Assembly: GCF_900110255.1 (NCBI RefSeq)
Contig: NZ_FODD01000036.1
Coordinates: 1-64,000 of the forward strand
DNA: 64,000 nt
Direction of reading: 5' to 3'
Origin: Actinacidiphila rubida
GTDB lineage: Bacteria; Actinomycetota; Actinomycetes; Streptomycetales; Streptomycetaceae
Positions 50,577 to 59,055 of the stretch are shown here, piece after piece; within the stretch, counting starts at the first letter, position 1; the number at the start of each line of letters is the position of its first letter. A program made the translations under genes and the position numbers. The notes beneath the pieces are model-generated. The model had not been told where the DNA came from, made no database searches, and worked only from the letters and a program-made list of their open reading frames with translations.

Positions 50577-51460
50577 GCGAGCCTCCCGGTGAGACCGCTC
50601 GGCCGCAGGAGCAGCAGGGCGGCGAGCAGAACGACCACGGCGAGGTCGCCGAGGCCTGACGCGGTGTAGTAGTTGGCGAACTGCTGGACCAGCCCGACCC
50701 CGGCGGCGGCCAGCGCGGCACCGGCCACCGAGCCCATGCCGCCCATCACCACGACCACGAACGCGAAGATCAGCAGCGACGTGCCCTGCCCGGGATCGAC
50801 GGAGCCGTAGTAGAGCCCGCCGAGGGCGCCGCCGAGCGCGGCCGCGGCCCCGCCGATCGCGAACACCAGCGTGAACGCGCGCCGTACGTCCACGCCGAGG
50901 GCGGTGACCATGGCCCGGTCCTCGACCCCGGCCCGTACCACCAAGCCGTGCCGGGTGCGGCCGAGGAACAGCCGCAGGGCGGCGAGCACCAGCAGGGCGG
51001 CCGCCAGCAGCACCAGCCGGTTGACCGGGATCCGCGCGCCCAGCAGCCCGAACGTGCCCGACAGCGCGTGCGGGCCGGGGAAGGGGCGCGCGTCGGCGCC
51101 CCAGATCGCCGAGAGCAGCGCCGGCACCGCCAGACCCACCCCGACGGTGGCCAGCACCTGTTCCCGCGGCCGGTCGTACAGCGGCCTGATCAGGGCCAGT
51201 TCGAGGACGACGGCGGCGAGCGTGCCCACCGCGGTGCCGAAGGCGACCGCCAGGACGAACCCCGCCCCCGAGGAACCGGCGCCCGGCAGGTGCCCGGAGG
51301 CGGCCCACCAGCTGCCGTACGCGCCGATGGACAGCAGCGCGCCGTGCGCGAAGTTCAGGACGTCCATCAGGCCGAAGATCAGCGACAGCCCGGAGGCCAC
51401 CAGGAAGTACAGGGCGCCCAGGCCGAGTCCGGTGACGGCGAGCAGAACGACGGTGGACAT
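50573..51460 (-). CDS. livH: Branched-chain amino acid ABC transporter permease (LivH type)
   Basis: 295 residues with about eight hydrophobic segments. Markers are ASGLSLIFGLMDVLNFAHGALLSIGAY, in part, GLVVRAGVEDRAMVTALGVDVRR (cytoplasmic loop), and LLIFAFVVVVMGGMGSVAGA. The ATG shares a base with the livF stop (TGATG) and the end overlaps livM, so translation is coupled along the operon. Confidence 0.88.
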   Translation of the reverse strand: MSTVVLLAVTGLGLGALYFLVASGLSLIFGLMDVLNFAHGALLSIGAYGSWWAASGHLPGAGSSGAGFVLAVAFGTAVGTLAAVVLELALIRPLYDRPREQVLATVGVGLAVPALLSAIWGADARPFPGPHALSGTFGLLGARIPVNRLVLLAAALLVLAALRLFLGRTRHGLVVRAGVEDRAMVTALGVDVRRAFTLVFAIGGAAAALGGALGGLYYGSVDPGQGTSLLIFAFVVVVMGGMGSVAGAALAAAGVGLVQQFANYYTASGLGDLAVVVLLAALLLLRPSGLTGRLA

Positions 51461-52203
51461 CAGGCGTCCGCCTCCTCGTGCGCGGGGGAGTTCGAGCCGA
51501 CACCGAGCAGCCGGCGGGTCGCCCCGGTGTCGGCCAGGAGGTCCGCGGCGGGTCCGCGGTGCGCGGTGCGGCCGTCGGCCAGCACGACGCAGGAGTCCGC
51601 CAGCCGCCGTACCAGGGCGAGGTTCTGCTCGACGAGCAGCACCGGCACCGCCCGCGCCGCGCGCTCCAGCACCAGCGCGACCTCGGTGACGACGCGCGGC
51701 GCCAGCCCCTTCGTCGGCTCGTCGGCGATGATCAGCCGGTTGCCGTTGAGCAGGGTGCGGGCGATCGCCACCATCTGCTGCTGGCCGCCGGACAGGGTGC
51801 CCGCCGACTGCCGTGCCCGCGCCTTGAGTTCGGGGAACAGCTCGTGGACCAGCGGGTAGTCGGGGGTGCCCGCGCCCGGCCGCTCCGCCAGGCGCAGGTT
51901 CTCCGCCACGGTGAGACCGGCGAACACCCCGCGGTCCTCCGGCGCGTAGCCGATGCCGCGGCGCACCAGGTCGTGGGTGGCGAGCCGGACCGTCTCCGTG
52001 CCGGCGAACCGGACGCTGCCGGTGCGCGGCACCAGCCCGAGCACCCCGCGGACGGTGGTGGTCTTGCCCGCGCCGTTGCGGCCGAGCAGCGCCGTGACGC
52101 CGGCCGGCGCCACGTCCAGGTCCACGCCGTGCAGGATGTGCCGGCCGCCGAGCACGACCCGCAACCCCCGGACGGAAAGCAGTGGTTCGGATGCCGTGGT
52201 CAC
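51460..52203 (-). CDS. livF: ABC transporter ATP-binding protein (LivF type)
   Basis: 247 residues from the GTG at 52203, which overlaps the livG stop (GTGA). Walker A is GRNGAGKTTT, the Q-loop region reads GIGYAPEDRGVFAGLTVAENL, the ABC signature is LSGGQQQM, and Walker B is RLIIADEPTKGL. LivF proteins have this EDRxVFxxLTVxENL block. It energises uptake with LivG. Confidence 0.92.
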   Translation of the reverse strand: MTTASEPLLSVRGLRVVLGGRHILHGVDLDVAPAGVTALLGRNGAGKTTTVRGVLGLVPRTGSVRFAGTETVRLATHDLVRRGIGYAPEDRGVFAGLTVAENLRLAERPGAGTPDYPLVHELFPELKARARQSAGTLSGGQQQMVAIARTLLNGNRLIIADEPTKGLAPRVVTEVALVLERAARAVPVLLVEQNLALVRRLADSCVVLADGRTAHRGPAADLLADTGATRRLLGVGSNSPAHEEADA

Positions 52204-52943
52204 AACGCCTCCCCGAGGTAGGCGGACTGCACGGTGGCGTCCGCCATGACGGCCTGCGGGGTGTCCAGGGCCAGCAGCGTGCCGTGGTGCATCACCGCCA
52301 GGCGGTCCGCCAGGCCCAGCAGCACGTCCATGTGGTGCTCGACCATCAGCACCGTGCGCCCCTCGTCGCGGTGCAGCGAGCGGATCAGCGCGGTGAGCGC
52401 AGGGACCTCCTCGGCGCTCACCCCCGCCATCGGCTCGTCCAGCAGCATCAGCCGCGGCTCGCCGACGAGCAGCACGGCCAGTTCGAGCTTCCGCTTCTCA
52501 CCGTGCGAGAGCGACCCGGCGGCCGCGCCGGCGCGGTGCGCCAACCCCGTGCGCTCCAGCACGCCGGTGACCTGCCCGGCGTACGCGGCGGCCCGCCGCC
52601 ACAGCCGGTACGAGCCGCCGCCCGCGGCCTGCGCGGCCAGCCGTACGTGCTCCGCGACCGACATCGCGGGCCACAGGCTGGACGTCTGGAACGTCCGGCC
52701 GAGGCCGCGGCGCGCGCGGGCCGCCACGCCGTCGGCCGTCACGTCCGCGCCGTCCAGCGCGATCGATCCGCGGACCGCCGGCACCAGGCCGCTGATCAGG
52801 TTGAACAAGGAGGTCTTGCCGGCGCCGTTGGGACCGATGAAGGCCAGGAACTCGCCCTCCCGGACGGCGAAGGACACGTCGTCGACGATCGTCGCGCCGC
52901 CCACCGACCAGCCGACGCCGTCCAGCCGCAGAACCGGTGCCAC
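52200..52943 (-). CDS. livG: ABC transporter ATP-binding protein (LivG type)
   Basis: 247 residues from the GTG at 52943, two bases after the livK stop. Walker A is GPNGAGKTSLFN, followed by GLGRTFQTSSLWPAMSVAEHV (Q loop). The signature is LSHGEKRKLELA, in the LSHGxxR form typical of LivG, and Walker B is LMLLDEPMAGVS, with EHHMDVL giving the switch His. It pairs with LivF on the LivHM permease. Confidence 0.92.
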   Translation of the reverse strand: MAPVLRLDGVGWSVGGATIVDDVSFAVREGEFLAFIGPNGAGKTSLFNLISGLVPAVRGSIALDGADVTADGVAARARRGLGRTFQTSSLWPAMSVAEHVRLAAQAAGGGSYRLWRRAAAYAGQVTGVLERTGLAHRAGAAAGSLSHGEKRKLELAVLLVGEPRLMLLDEPMAGVSAEEVPALTALIRSLHRDEGRTVLMVEHHMDVLLGLADRLAVMHHGTLLALDTPQAVMADATVQSAYLGEAL

Positions 52944-52945
52944 GG

Positions 52946-54205
52946 TCAGCCCGCCATCGGGTGCGGGGGCGGCGTGACCGAGGCCATCGGCAGCCGGCCG
53001 ACGAGCTGGGGCTTGGCGGCGGCGCCGCTGCCGGTGAGCTTCGCGGTGAACATCGGCTGCAGCAGCGCGTGGTCGGCGGCCCGGATCTGCTCGTCGCCCT
53101 TCGGCCCCTGGAACGACCAGCCCTCCAGCGCCTTCGCCATGGCCGTCGGGTCGGTCGCGCTGCCCGCCTCGATGGCGTGCACGATCATCTGCGCCGCGGT
53201 GAACCCGTCCGGGCTGAACAGGTCGGGGGTGCCGCCCGCCGCGGTGATGCCGTCCAGCATCGCCTTCTCGACGGGGGTGCCGGCCGCGCCGGGGAAGTAG
53301 TGCGCCAGGAACGACACCTTCGAACCGGCGGTCCCGAACAGCGGGTAGGAGGCGACGCCGGCCAGACCCGTGACGACCTTCGTCGACATCACGACGCCCT
53401 GCTGGTCGAGGGCCGTCCACAGGGCGGGTGCGCTGGCCCCGGCCCAGGCGACGAAGACCAGATCGGGCTTGTGCGCCTTCACCTGCCGGGCGAACGGCGT
53501 CAGGTCGCCGGCGCTCGGCGGCGCGAGCACCGAGTCCACCACGGCCCCCTGGCCGCCCAGCACCTGCTTCACCGCCGCCACGTTGGCCTGCCCGAACGCG
53601 GAGTTCTGGGCCAGCACCGTGACCTTCTTGCCCTTGGAGTCGCCGAGCAGCGTCCCCGCCGTGAGGATGTCCTGGTAGGACTGCCGGCCGGAGCGGAACG
53701 TGTAGGCGTTCACACCGGTCAGCGCGTCGGTCGCGGCCGGACCCGAGATGTAGAGCACCTTGTTCTGCGCGGCCAGCGGGGCCAGTTGGAGCGCGACGCC
53801 GGAGTCGGTGGTGCCCGCGATGATCCGGGTGCCCTTGCCGATCAGGGACTTGGTCTCGGCGACCGCCTTCGCCGGATCGCCCGCGTCGTCCTGCTCGGTG
53901 ACGTCCACCTTGTGGCCGGCCACCTTGCCGGTGTCGTGCGTGGCGTACGCCAGGCCGGCGTGGAAGCCGTCGAGGTACTGCTTGCCGTAGGCCGCCAGCG
54001 GCCCGCTGCGCGAGTACACCAGGCCCACCTTCACCGGCGCGGTGGCGGTGCTGCCCGCGCCGTCCTGCGGGGCACTGCCGGCCTGGCCCGCCTTGCTGCA
54101 CCCGGTCAGCAGCACGCCTGCGGCCAGCAGCGCGAGCACGGTGAGGGATCTGCTCCTGTGCGGAGCCGAGGGCCCCGAAGTGGTGGACGTGACGATGCGA
54201 CGCAT
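52946..54205 (-). CDS. livK: Branched-chain amino acid ABC transporter substrate-binding lipoprotein (LivK type)
   Basis: 419 residues from the ATG at 54205 (GGGAG 9 nt upstream). A lipoprotein signal ends in the lipobox LLTGC (about residues 32-36). The periplasmic-binding-protein fold starts VKVGLVYSRSGPLAAYGKQ and includes IIAGTTDSGVALQLAPLA, VTVLAQNSAFGQANVAAV and DLVFVAWAGASAPAL. It captures the transported compound outside the cell. The gene is divergent from the scoAB CoA-transferase genes, which suggests the cargo may feed keto-acid metabolism. Confidence 0.88.
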   Translation of the reverse strand: MRRIVTSTTSGPSAPHRSRSLTVLALLAAGVLLTGCSKAGQAGSAPQDGAGSTATAPVKVGLVYSRSGPLAAYGKQYLDGFHAGLAYATHDTGKVAGHKVDVTEQDDAGDPAKAVAETKSLIGKGTRIIAGTTDSGVALQLAPLAAQNKVLYISGPAATDALTGVNAYTFRSGRQSYQDILTAGTLLGDSKGKKVTVLAQNSAFGQANVAAVKQVLGGQGAVVDSVLAPPSAGDLTPFARQVKAHKPDLVFVAWAGASAPALWTALDQQGVVMSTKVVTGLAGVASYPLFGTAGSKVSFLAHYFPGAAGTPVEKAMLDGITAAGGTPDLFSPDGFTAAQMIVHAIEAGSATDPTAMAKALEGWSFQGPKGDEQIRAADHALLQPMFTAKLTGSGAAAKPQLVGRLPMASVTPPPHPMAG

Positions 54206-54452
54206 GGCGACCGGCTCCCGGAGAGGTGGATGGTTGGGTGAACCGTAGAAGCGCCCAGGTGAACCGGACATGTGGGCGGCACACGCTCTGCGCCGTGGCC
54301 CGGTGTCGGCGGGGACCATGGCGGGCGCCCGGAGCGCTCGGAAAGGGTGGCAGGACCGGGCGCCGTCGCCACCGACGGGCCCGCGGCACGGTCCCGGCGC
54401 CCAACGCGCGGACCGGCACCCTCACTTCGGACCCCTCGGGGAAGGCGGACGC

Positions 54453-55244
54453 ATGGACAAGGTGGTGGCCTCGGCCGACCACGCGGTGGCGGACATCCCG
54501 GACGGCGCGACGCTCGCCGTCGGCGGCTTCGGGCTCTGCGGCATCCCCTCGACGCTGATCGCCGCCCTGGTCCGGTCGGGAACCGGCGGCCTGCGGGTGG
54601 TGTCCAACAACTGCGGTGTCGACGACTGGGGGCTGGGACTGCTGCTCGGCCTCGGCCGGATCACCCGCATGACCTCCTCGTACGTCGGCGAGAACAAGGA
54701 GTTCGCGCGCCGCTACCTGTCCGGCGAGCTGGAGGTGGAACTCACCCCGCAGGGCACCCTCGCCGAACGGCTGCGGGCCGGCGGCGCCGGCATCCCCGCG
54801 TTCTTCACCCCCGCGGGCGTCGGCACCCAGGTCGAGGAGGGCGGACTGCCCTGGCGGTACGCCCCCGACGGAACCGTCGCCCTGGCCTCACCACCCAAGG
54901 AGGTACGGGAGTTCGGCGGCGTCCGGTACCTGCTGGAGGAGGCCATCAGCACCGACTTCGCGCTCGTGCGGGCCGACGTCGCCGACCGGCACGGCAACTG
55001 CGCGTTCCACGCCGCGGCCCGCAACTTCAACCCGCTGTGCGCGGCCGCCGCCCGGACCACCGTCGTCGAGGCCGAACGCATTGTGGAACCGGGCGAGTTG
55101 CCGCCCGACGCGGTCCACCTGCCCGGCGTCTACGTGGACCGCGTGGTGGCCGCCGACCCGCAGGACAAGCGCATCGAACGCCGGACCGTCCGCCCCGCCG
55201 TCCGTGACACCGTGCCCGCCCGGGGCGCCCAGGAGGAGAAGTGA
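54453..55244 (+). CDS. scoA: 3-oxoacid CoA-transferase subunit A
   Basis: 263 residues from the ATG at 54453 (GAAGG 7 nt upstream). The family I CoA-transferase alpha signature [20 protein letters not shown] is seen at about 18-37, followed by [33 protein letters not shown] and [15 protein letters not shown]. It overlaps scoB (GTGA). With ScoB it moves CoA from succinyl-CoA to acetoacetate. It could complete use of 3-hydroxybutyrate from the PHB locus 10 kb away, or serve keto acids from the divergent liv system. Confidence 0.92.
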   Translation: MDKVVASADHAVADIPDGATLAVGGFGLCGIPSTLIAALVRSGTGGLRVVSNNCGVDDWGLGLLLGLGRITRMTSSYVGENKEFARRYLSGELEVELTPQGTLAERLRAGGAGIPAFFTPAGVGTQVEEGGLPWRYAPDGTVALASPPKEVREFGGVRYLLEEAISTDFALVRADVADRHGNCAFHAAARNFNPLCAAAARTTVVEAERIVEPGELPPDAVHLPGVYVDRVVAADPQDKRIERRTVRPAVRDTVPARGAQEEK

Positions 55245-55894
55245 CCGTGCCCCTCGACCGCGAGCAGCTCGCCGCCCGGGCCGCCCGCGAACTGCGTGAC
55301 GGCGAGTACGTCAACCTCGGGATCGGCCTGCCGACCCTCATCCCCGACCACCTGCCGGCCGGCGTCCACGTCGTGCTGCACTCCGAGAACGGCATCCTCG
55401 GCACCGGTCCCTTTCCGGTCGCGGGGCACGAGCATCCCGACCTGATCAACGCGGGCAAGGAGACCGTGACCACGGCCCCCGGCGCCGCGTTCTTCGACTC
55501 GGCGCTGTCCTTCGGCATGGTCCGCGCCGGCCGGATCGACGTGTCGGTGCTCGGCGCCATGCAGGTGTCGGCACACGGCGACCTGGCCAACTGGATGATC
55601 CCCGGCAAGATGGTGAAGGGCATGGGCGGCGCCATGGACCTCGTGCACGGCGCGCGCCGGGTGGTCGTGGTGATGGAGCACACCGCCCGCGACGGCTCGC
55701 CGAAGATCGTCGATGAGCTCACGCTGCCCGCCACCGGCCGCCGGGTCGTCGACCGCGTCGTCACCGACCTCGCCGTCATCGACGTGACGCCGGACGGGCT
55801 GCGGCTGGCCGAACTGGCCCCGGGCGTCAGCGTGGAGCAGGTGCGCGCCGCCACCGGGACCGAACTGCTGGTGCCGCGGAACGCCGCGGCCTGA
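55241..55894 (+). CDS. scoB: 3-oxoacid CoA-transferase subunit B
   Basis: 217 residues from the GTG at 55241 overlapping the scoA stop. [14 protein letters not shown] opens the fold, and the catalytic Glu lies in [55 protein letters not shown] (in part) and [13 protein letters not shown] follow. It forms the active heterodimer with ScoA. A strong hairpin terminator follows. Confidence 0.93.
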   Translation: MTVPLDREQLAARAARELRDGEYVNLGIGLPTLIPDHLPAGVHVVLHSENGILGTGPFPVAGHEHPDLINAGKETVTTAPGAAFFDSALSFGMVRAGRIDVSVLGAMQVSAHGDLANWMIPGKMVKGMGGAMDLVHGARRVVVVMEHTARDGSPKIVDELTLPATGRRVVDRVVTDLAVIDVTPDGLRLAELAPGVSVEQVRAATGTELLVPRNAAA

Positions 55895-55923
55895 GCGGCG
55901 GCGGCCGCCGCGGGAGCAGGGCA

Positions 55924-55965
55924 CCGGGCCCGGGCATCGCGGACGATCCGCGGGCCCGGGCCCGG
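55924..55965 (+). terminator. Two-part hairpin terminator after scoB
   Basis: Perfect 12-bp outer arms CCGGGCCCGGGC / GCCCGGGCCCGG enclose an inner stem CGCGG-ACGAT-CCGCG, 30 bp after the scoB stop. Confidence 0.6.
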
Positions 55966-56039
55966 GCCGCGGTCGGGGCTCACCGGGCCGTTGCGGCAGG
56001 GAGCTGCCGAGCCCTCGAACCGTCCGGACGCCGTGCCGT

Positions 56040-57005
56040 TCAGCCGTGCTCGGCGAGCGCGGCGCCCACCGCGTCCCGCACGTGGGCGGCGACGACCCGG
56101 GCGCCGGCATGGCCCAGCACCAGCGAGTAGTGGTTGGTGCCGGGGACGAAGTGCGGCGGCACGCCCTCGCCCGCCAAGCCGCTCGCGGCGATCACGTCGG
56201 GCGCGTACAGGCCCACCGGCTCGTCCTGCAGGCCGCGTTCGGCCCACAACAACCGTGCGGGCACCGTCAGTTCGTGGACGGCGGCGAACACCTCGGGGTT
56301 GCGCAGCTCGTCCTCCGCGTCCTCGCGGATGGCCTCGGCCCGGCAGGCGGACCGCAGTTCGGGCTCTTTCCCGGTCAGGTCGCGGTCGAGGTACGCGGCG
56401 ACGTCCGGGCCGTGCAGCTCGGCGAACGCGGGATGCCGGGCCCAGAAGGCGTGATAGGCGGCACGGTCGGCGAACGTCATCTCCAGCTTGCTCATGGCCG
56501 GGCCGATCACCGCGTGCAGCACCGCGTCGATGTCCACGCCGTCCGGCACCGGGAAGCCCAGCCCGCCGTCGACCAGGACGAGTCCGGAGTAGCGCGCCGG
56601 ATCACGGCGGGCCGCGACGCACGCGGCGAACCCGCCCATCGAGTGCCCGGCGAGCACCGCCCGCGCCACGCCGAAGTGGTCCAGCACCGCGCGCAGGTCG
56701 TCCGCGTGCAGGGCCATCGTGCTCGTGCCCGCCACGTCCCGGCTCAGGCCGCGCCCGCGCAGGTCGGGTGCGAGCACCTCGACGCCGTCCAGTTCCTCGG
56801 CGACGCGCGTCCAGGCCAGGCCGTTGGACGCGATGCCGTGCACGGCCAGCACCGTGCCCGCCCCGGGCCGCCCGGGCCAGCGCCGCACGGCGAGCCGCCC
56901 GCCCGCGACCTCCACGCCCGTGTCCTCGTACGCCCGCCGCGCCGCACGCCGGTCCGCGTCCGCCTCGTGCCCCGTGTGCTCCTGCTGCTGAGCCTGCCCG
57001 TCCAT
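56040..57005 (-). CDS. Alpha/beta hydrolase
   Basis: 321 residues from the ATG at 57005 (GGAG 6 nt upstream). The fold starts with GTVLAVHGIASNGLAWTRVAEEL, in part, APDLRGRGLS follows, and the nucleophile elbow is GHSMGG (Ser). The His is probably in FVPGTNHYSLVLG, with the acid in the preceding helix region. No signal peptide is seen, so it is cytoplasmic. The gene stands alone between scoB's terminator and a fossil region. The substrate is unknown. Confidence 0.83.
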   Translation of the reverse strand: MDGQAQQQEHTGHEADADRRAARRAYEDTGVEVAGGRLAVRRWPGRPGAGTVLAVHGIASNGLAWTRVAEELDGVEVLAPDLRGRGLSRDVAGTSTMALHADDLRAVLDHFGVARAVLAGHSMGGFAACVAARRDPARYSGLVLVDGGLGFPVPDGVDIDAVLHAVIGPAMSKLEMTFADRAAYHAFWARHPAFAELHGPDVAAYLDRDLTGKEPELRSACRAEAIREDAEDELRNPEVFAAVHELTVPARLLWAERGLQDEPVGLYAPDVIAASGLAGEGVPPHFVPGTNHYSLVLGHAGARVVAAHVRDAVGAALAEHG

Positions 57006-57095
57006 CCGCCGCTCCGCCTTTCCGCCGCCGCGGCCGTCCCGCGCGGCGCCAGCAGGATAGGCAGCCGGCGCGTCCCGTGTGAGGGGTGCGGCCCA

Positions 57096-57132
57096 CACAG
57101 CACCGGGCCGCGGTGTGTGGCCCGGTGCTGTG
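57096..57132. terminator. Hairpin, probable terminator of the lost pepE gene
   Basis: Perfect 14-bp arms CACAGCACCGGGCC and GGCCCGGTGCTGTG with a 9-nt loop. It sits 160 bp beyond the stop of the pepE fossil. Confidence 0.5.
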
Positions 57133-57290
57133 CGGGCCGCGTTCCGCCCGGGGTCAACGGCCTTGCGAGGGTGGCGCGTCCGCGTCGCCGGGCGGACCGC
57201 CGCGGTCCGTGCTCCCCGGCTCGCCCGTTCGGCCGGGTGGAGTGGGCCCGGGCGCCGGGGCGAGCGGACGGCGCGGCAGGGCCCGCTCCC

Positions 57291-57455
57291 TCACCCCGTC
57301 GCCCCGCTGTCCCCGTTACCGCCCGCCGGCTCCACCCGGTAAAACCGGGCCTGCGGCGCGCGAGTCACCGTGTCCGTCAGCCGGCCGTCGGTGAAGAGGG
57401 CACCGACGCCGTCCTCCACCGCCCAGCCGGCCGGGAGCGCGCGGGTCGCCGCGGC
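57291..57455 (-). pseudogene. C-terminal fragment of a peptidase E (S51) gene
   Basis: The minus frame ending in TGA at 57291-57293 reads ALPAGWAVEDGVGALFTDG, LTDTVTRAPQARFYRVEPAG. This matches the end of alpha-aspartyl dipeptidase/peptidase E proteins (pattern: xLPDGxAADDGxALLFxDxxLxEVVSxRPxARAYRV). Upstream in the same frame the sequence is unrelated and Arg/Pro-rich, and the ApbE gene begins 94 bp away. The front of the gene is gone. Confidence 0.5.
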
Positions 57456-57549
57456 CGCCCGGTAGGAGGAGCGACGCCCCGGCTCGCCGTCGGGGCGGTT
57501 CGACGGCGCTCCCGGTCGTCCGCTCCTCGCAGGGAGAAGCGACTCCGGC

Positions 57550-58482
57550 TCAGGCGTGGCCGGCGCCGAAGCCCGGGGTGGACCAGGTGGTGCCGTCGGG
57601 GCGGACGGCGAACGCCTCCGTGGCGGGGAGGCCGCGCAGCCAGCCGGGAGCCGACGCACCCCTCGCGTACGCCGCGGTGGCCAGCACGTCGGCGTCGGTC
57701 AGGCCGCGGCACACCACGGTCACCGAGGCGAAGACCGGCTCGACGGGGCGGTGGGTGCGCGGGTCGAGTATGTGCGCGCCGCGCTCGGCCGCCCCCGAGG
57801 TGGCGACCGCCAGCTCACCGTCGGCCTCCACCAGGGTGGCCAGTTCGCCGCGGCGCAGCGGGTCGGTGACGCCGATCCGCCACGGCCCGCCGTGCACCTG
57901 GACGTCGCCGCCGCCGTTGACGCAGACCGCCTCGGCGCCCGCCGAGCGCAGCATCGCGGCCGCCCGCTCCACTGCCCAGCCCTTGACCAGGCCGGTCGGG
58001 TCGAAGCCGCCCGCGAACTCGGCGTCGAACCAGCCGTCCGTGGTGCGGCGGGCCGCGTCGCACAGCCGGTGCACCTCCCACACCTCCGGCGAGCAGGCGG
58101 ACAGCGCGAGCGTGCCCGCCGCCAGCCGGCTGATCTGGCTGCCCTGCCGGTACGTGGAGAAGACCTCGTCCACGTGCCGCAGGAACTCCACCGCGGCGTC
58201 CACCGCCGCACACACGCGCCGCGGGTCGCCGCCCCGGACGTCGAAGGAGAACACGGTGCCCATGGTGTGCTCGACCCGGCGCAGCCGCTGCTGCCCGGCC
58301 GCCGCGGACCCCGTCGCCTCGGCCGGCGCCGTGACGGCGGGGATCGCCACGGACGACGTCACCGCCTCCGCGGCCGGTCCGGACACCGGTTCCGGGGCGG
58401 CCGGCGGCGTGACCGGCAGGGAGGACGCCGCGGACGGGTCGCCGAAGCGGCGGGCGGCGCGGACGACGCGGATCTCCGCCAT
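57550..58482 (-). CDS. apbE: ApbE: FAD:protein FMN transferase
   Basis: 310 residues. After a low-complexity N-terminal 65 residues, the ApbE fold shows EHTMGTVFSFDVRGGD, FSTYRQGSQISRLAAG, FDPTGLVKGWAVERAA, CVNGGGDVQVHGGPWRIGVTD (in part) and ATSGAAERGAHILDPRT. It attaches FMN from FAD to a Ser/Thr of the SGAT-type motif, here surely in the protein encoded one base upstream. Unusually, no signal peptide is seen, though the target is outside the membrane. Third gene of the reductase, FMN-binding, apbE operon. Confidence 0.92.
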   Translation of the reverse strand: MAEIRVVRAARRFGDPSAASSLPVTPPAAPEPVSGPAAEAVTSSVAIPAVTAPAEATGSAAAGQQRLRRVEHTMGTVFSFDVRGGDPRRVCAAVDAAVEFLRHVDEVFSTYRQGSQISRLAAGTLALSACSPEVWEVHRLCDAARRTTDGWFDAEFAGGFDPTGLVKGWAVERAAAMLRSAGAEAVCVNGGGDVQVHGGPWRIGVTDPLRRGELATLVEADGELAVATSGAAERGAHILDPRTHRPVEPVFASVTVVCRGLTDADVLATAAYARGASAPGWLRGLPATEAFAVRPDGTTWSTPGFGAGHA

Positions 58483-58483
58483 C

Positions 58484-59044
58484 TCAGGCCCCCGCCTTGT
58501 CGAGCGCGCTCTGCAGCGACTGCACGTAGCCGCCGCTCGTATACGTCGCCCCGGAGACGGAGTCGATGTGCGCGCTCTGCGCCGCGAGCGCCTCCTGTGT
58601 CAGCTGCGGCACCGCGAAGCCCGAGATCTCGGTGTCGCGCGGGTTGTCCTGCGGCAGCTGGATCGCCGTCACCGCGGTGATCTTGCCGCCGGTCAGGGTG
58701 ATCCGCAGCTGCACCGGTCCGTAGCGGGTCTGCACCGCGTCGCCGTCCACCGTCCGCGTCGTTGGGGACTTCGCGGGTGCCGGCGACTTCGGAGACGCCG
58801 ACGGCTGCGACGGTTTCGCCGGCGACGTGCTCCCGCCACCGGATCCGGTGGACGGGGACGGCGACGGGGTTCCCGGTTCGGCGGGCGCCGACGTCGGTCC
58901 GGACGACGGGGTCGATCCCGCGTCCACCGACAGCGCGCCCGCCGTCGTGTGCGGCTTGAGGGAGAGCAGGAGCAGGCCGCCGGCCGCCGTGGAGACGGTG
59001 GTCAGCACGATGCGCCGCAGCGGGCGGGAGGGAAGTGCGCTCAT
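58484..59044 (-). CDS. FMN-binding domain protein, covalently flavinylated, membrane-anchored
   Basis: 186 residues; GAGGG lies 8 nt before the ATG at 59044. An N-terminal basic stretch and membrane segment (about 8-30) are followed by a long Ser/Pro/Thr/Lys linker (about 40-95). An FMN-binding domain (about 98-183) has VQLRITLTGGKITAVTAIQLP and ends in SGATYTSGGY, the flavinylation motif (T of SGAT). ApbE follows after 1 bp. The domain would carry electrons outside the membrane from the upstream transmembrane reductase. Confidence 0.9.
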   Translation of the reverse strand: MSALPSRPLRRIVLTTVSTAAGGLLLLSLKPHTTAGALSVDAGSTPSSGPTSAPAEPGTPSPSPSTGSGGGSTSPAKPSQPSASPKSPAPAKSPTTRTVDGDAVQTRYGPVQLRITLTGGKITAVTAIQLPQDNPRDTEISGFAVPQLTQEALAAQSAHIDSVSGATYTSGGYVQSLQSALDKAGA

Positions 59045-59055
59045 GGGTCAGGCCC

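Larger units (their letters stand above)
57006..57549. other. Intergenic region with a long inverted repeat and a peptidase E fossil
   Basis: This 544-bp stretch holds the promoter side of the alpha/beta hydrolase gene, the 14-bp-arm inverted repeat at 57096-57132, and the pepE remnant at 57291-57455. No intact gene is supported. Confidence 0.5.
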
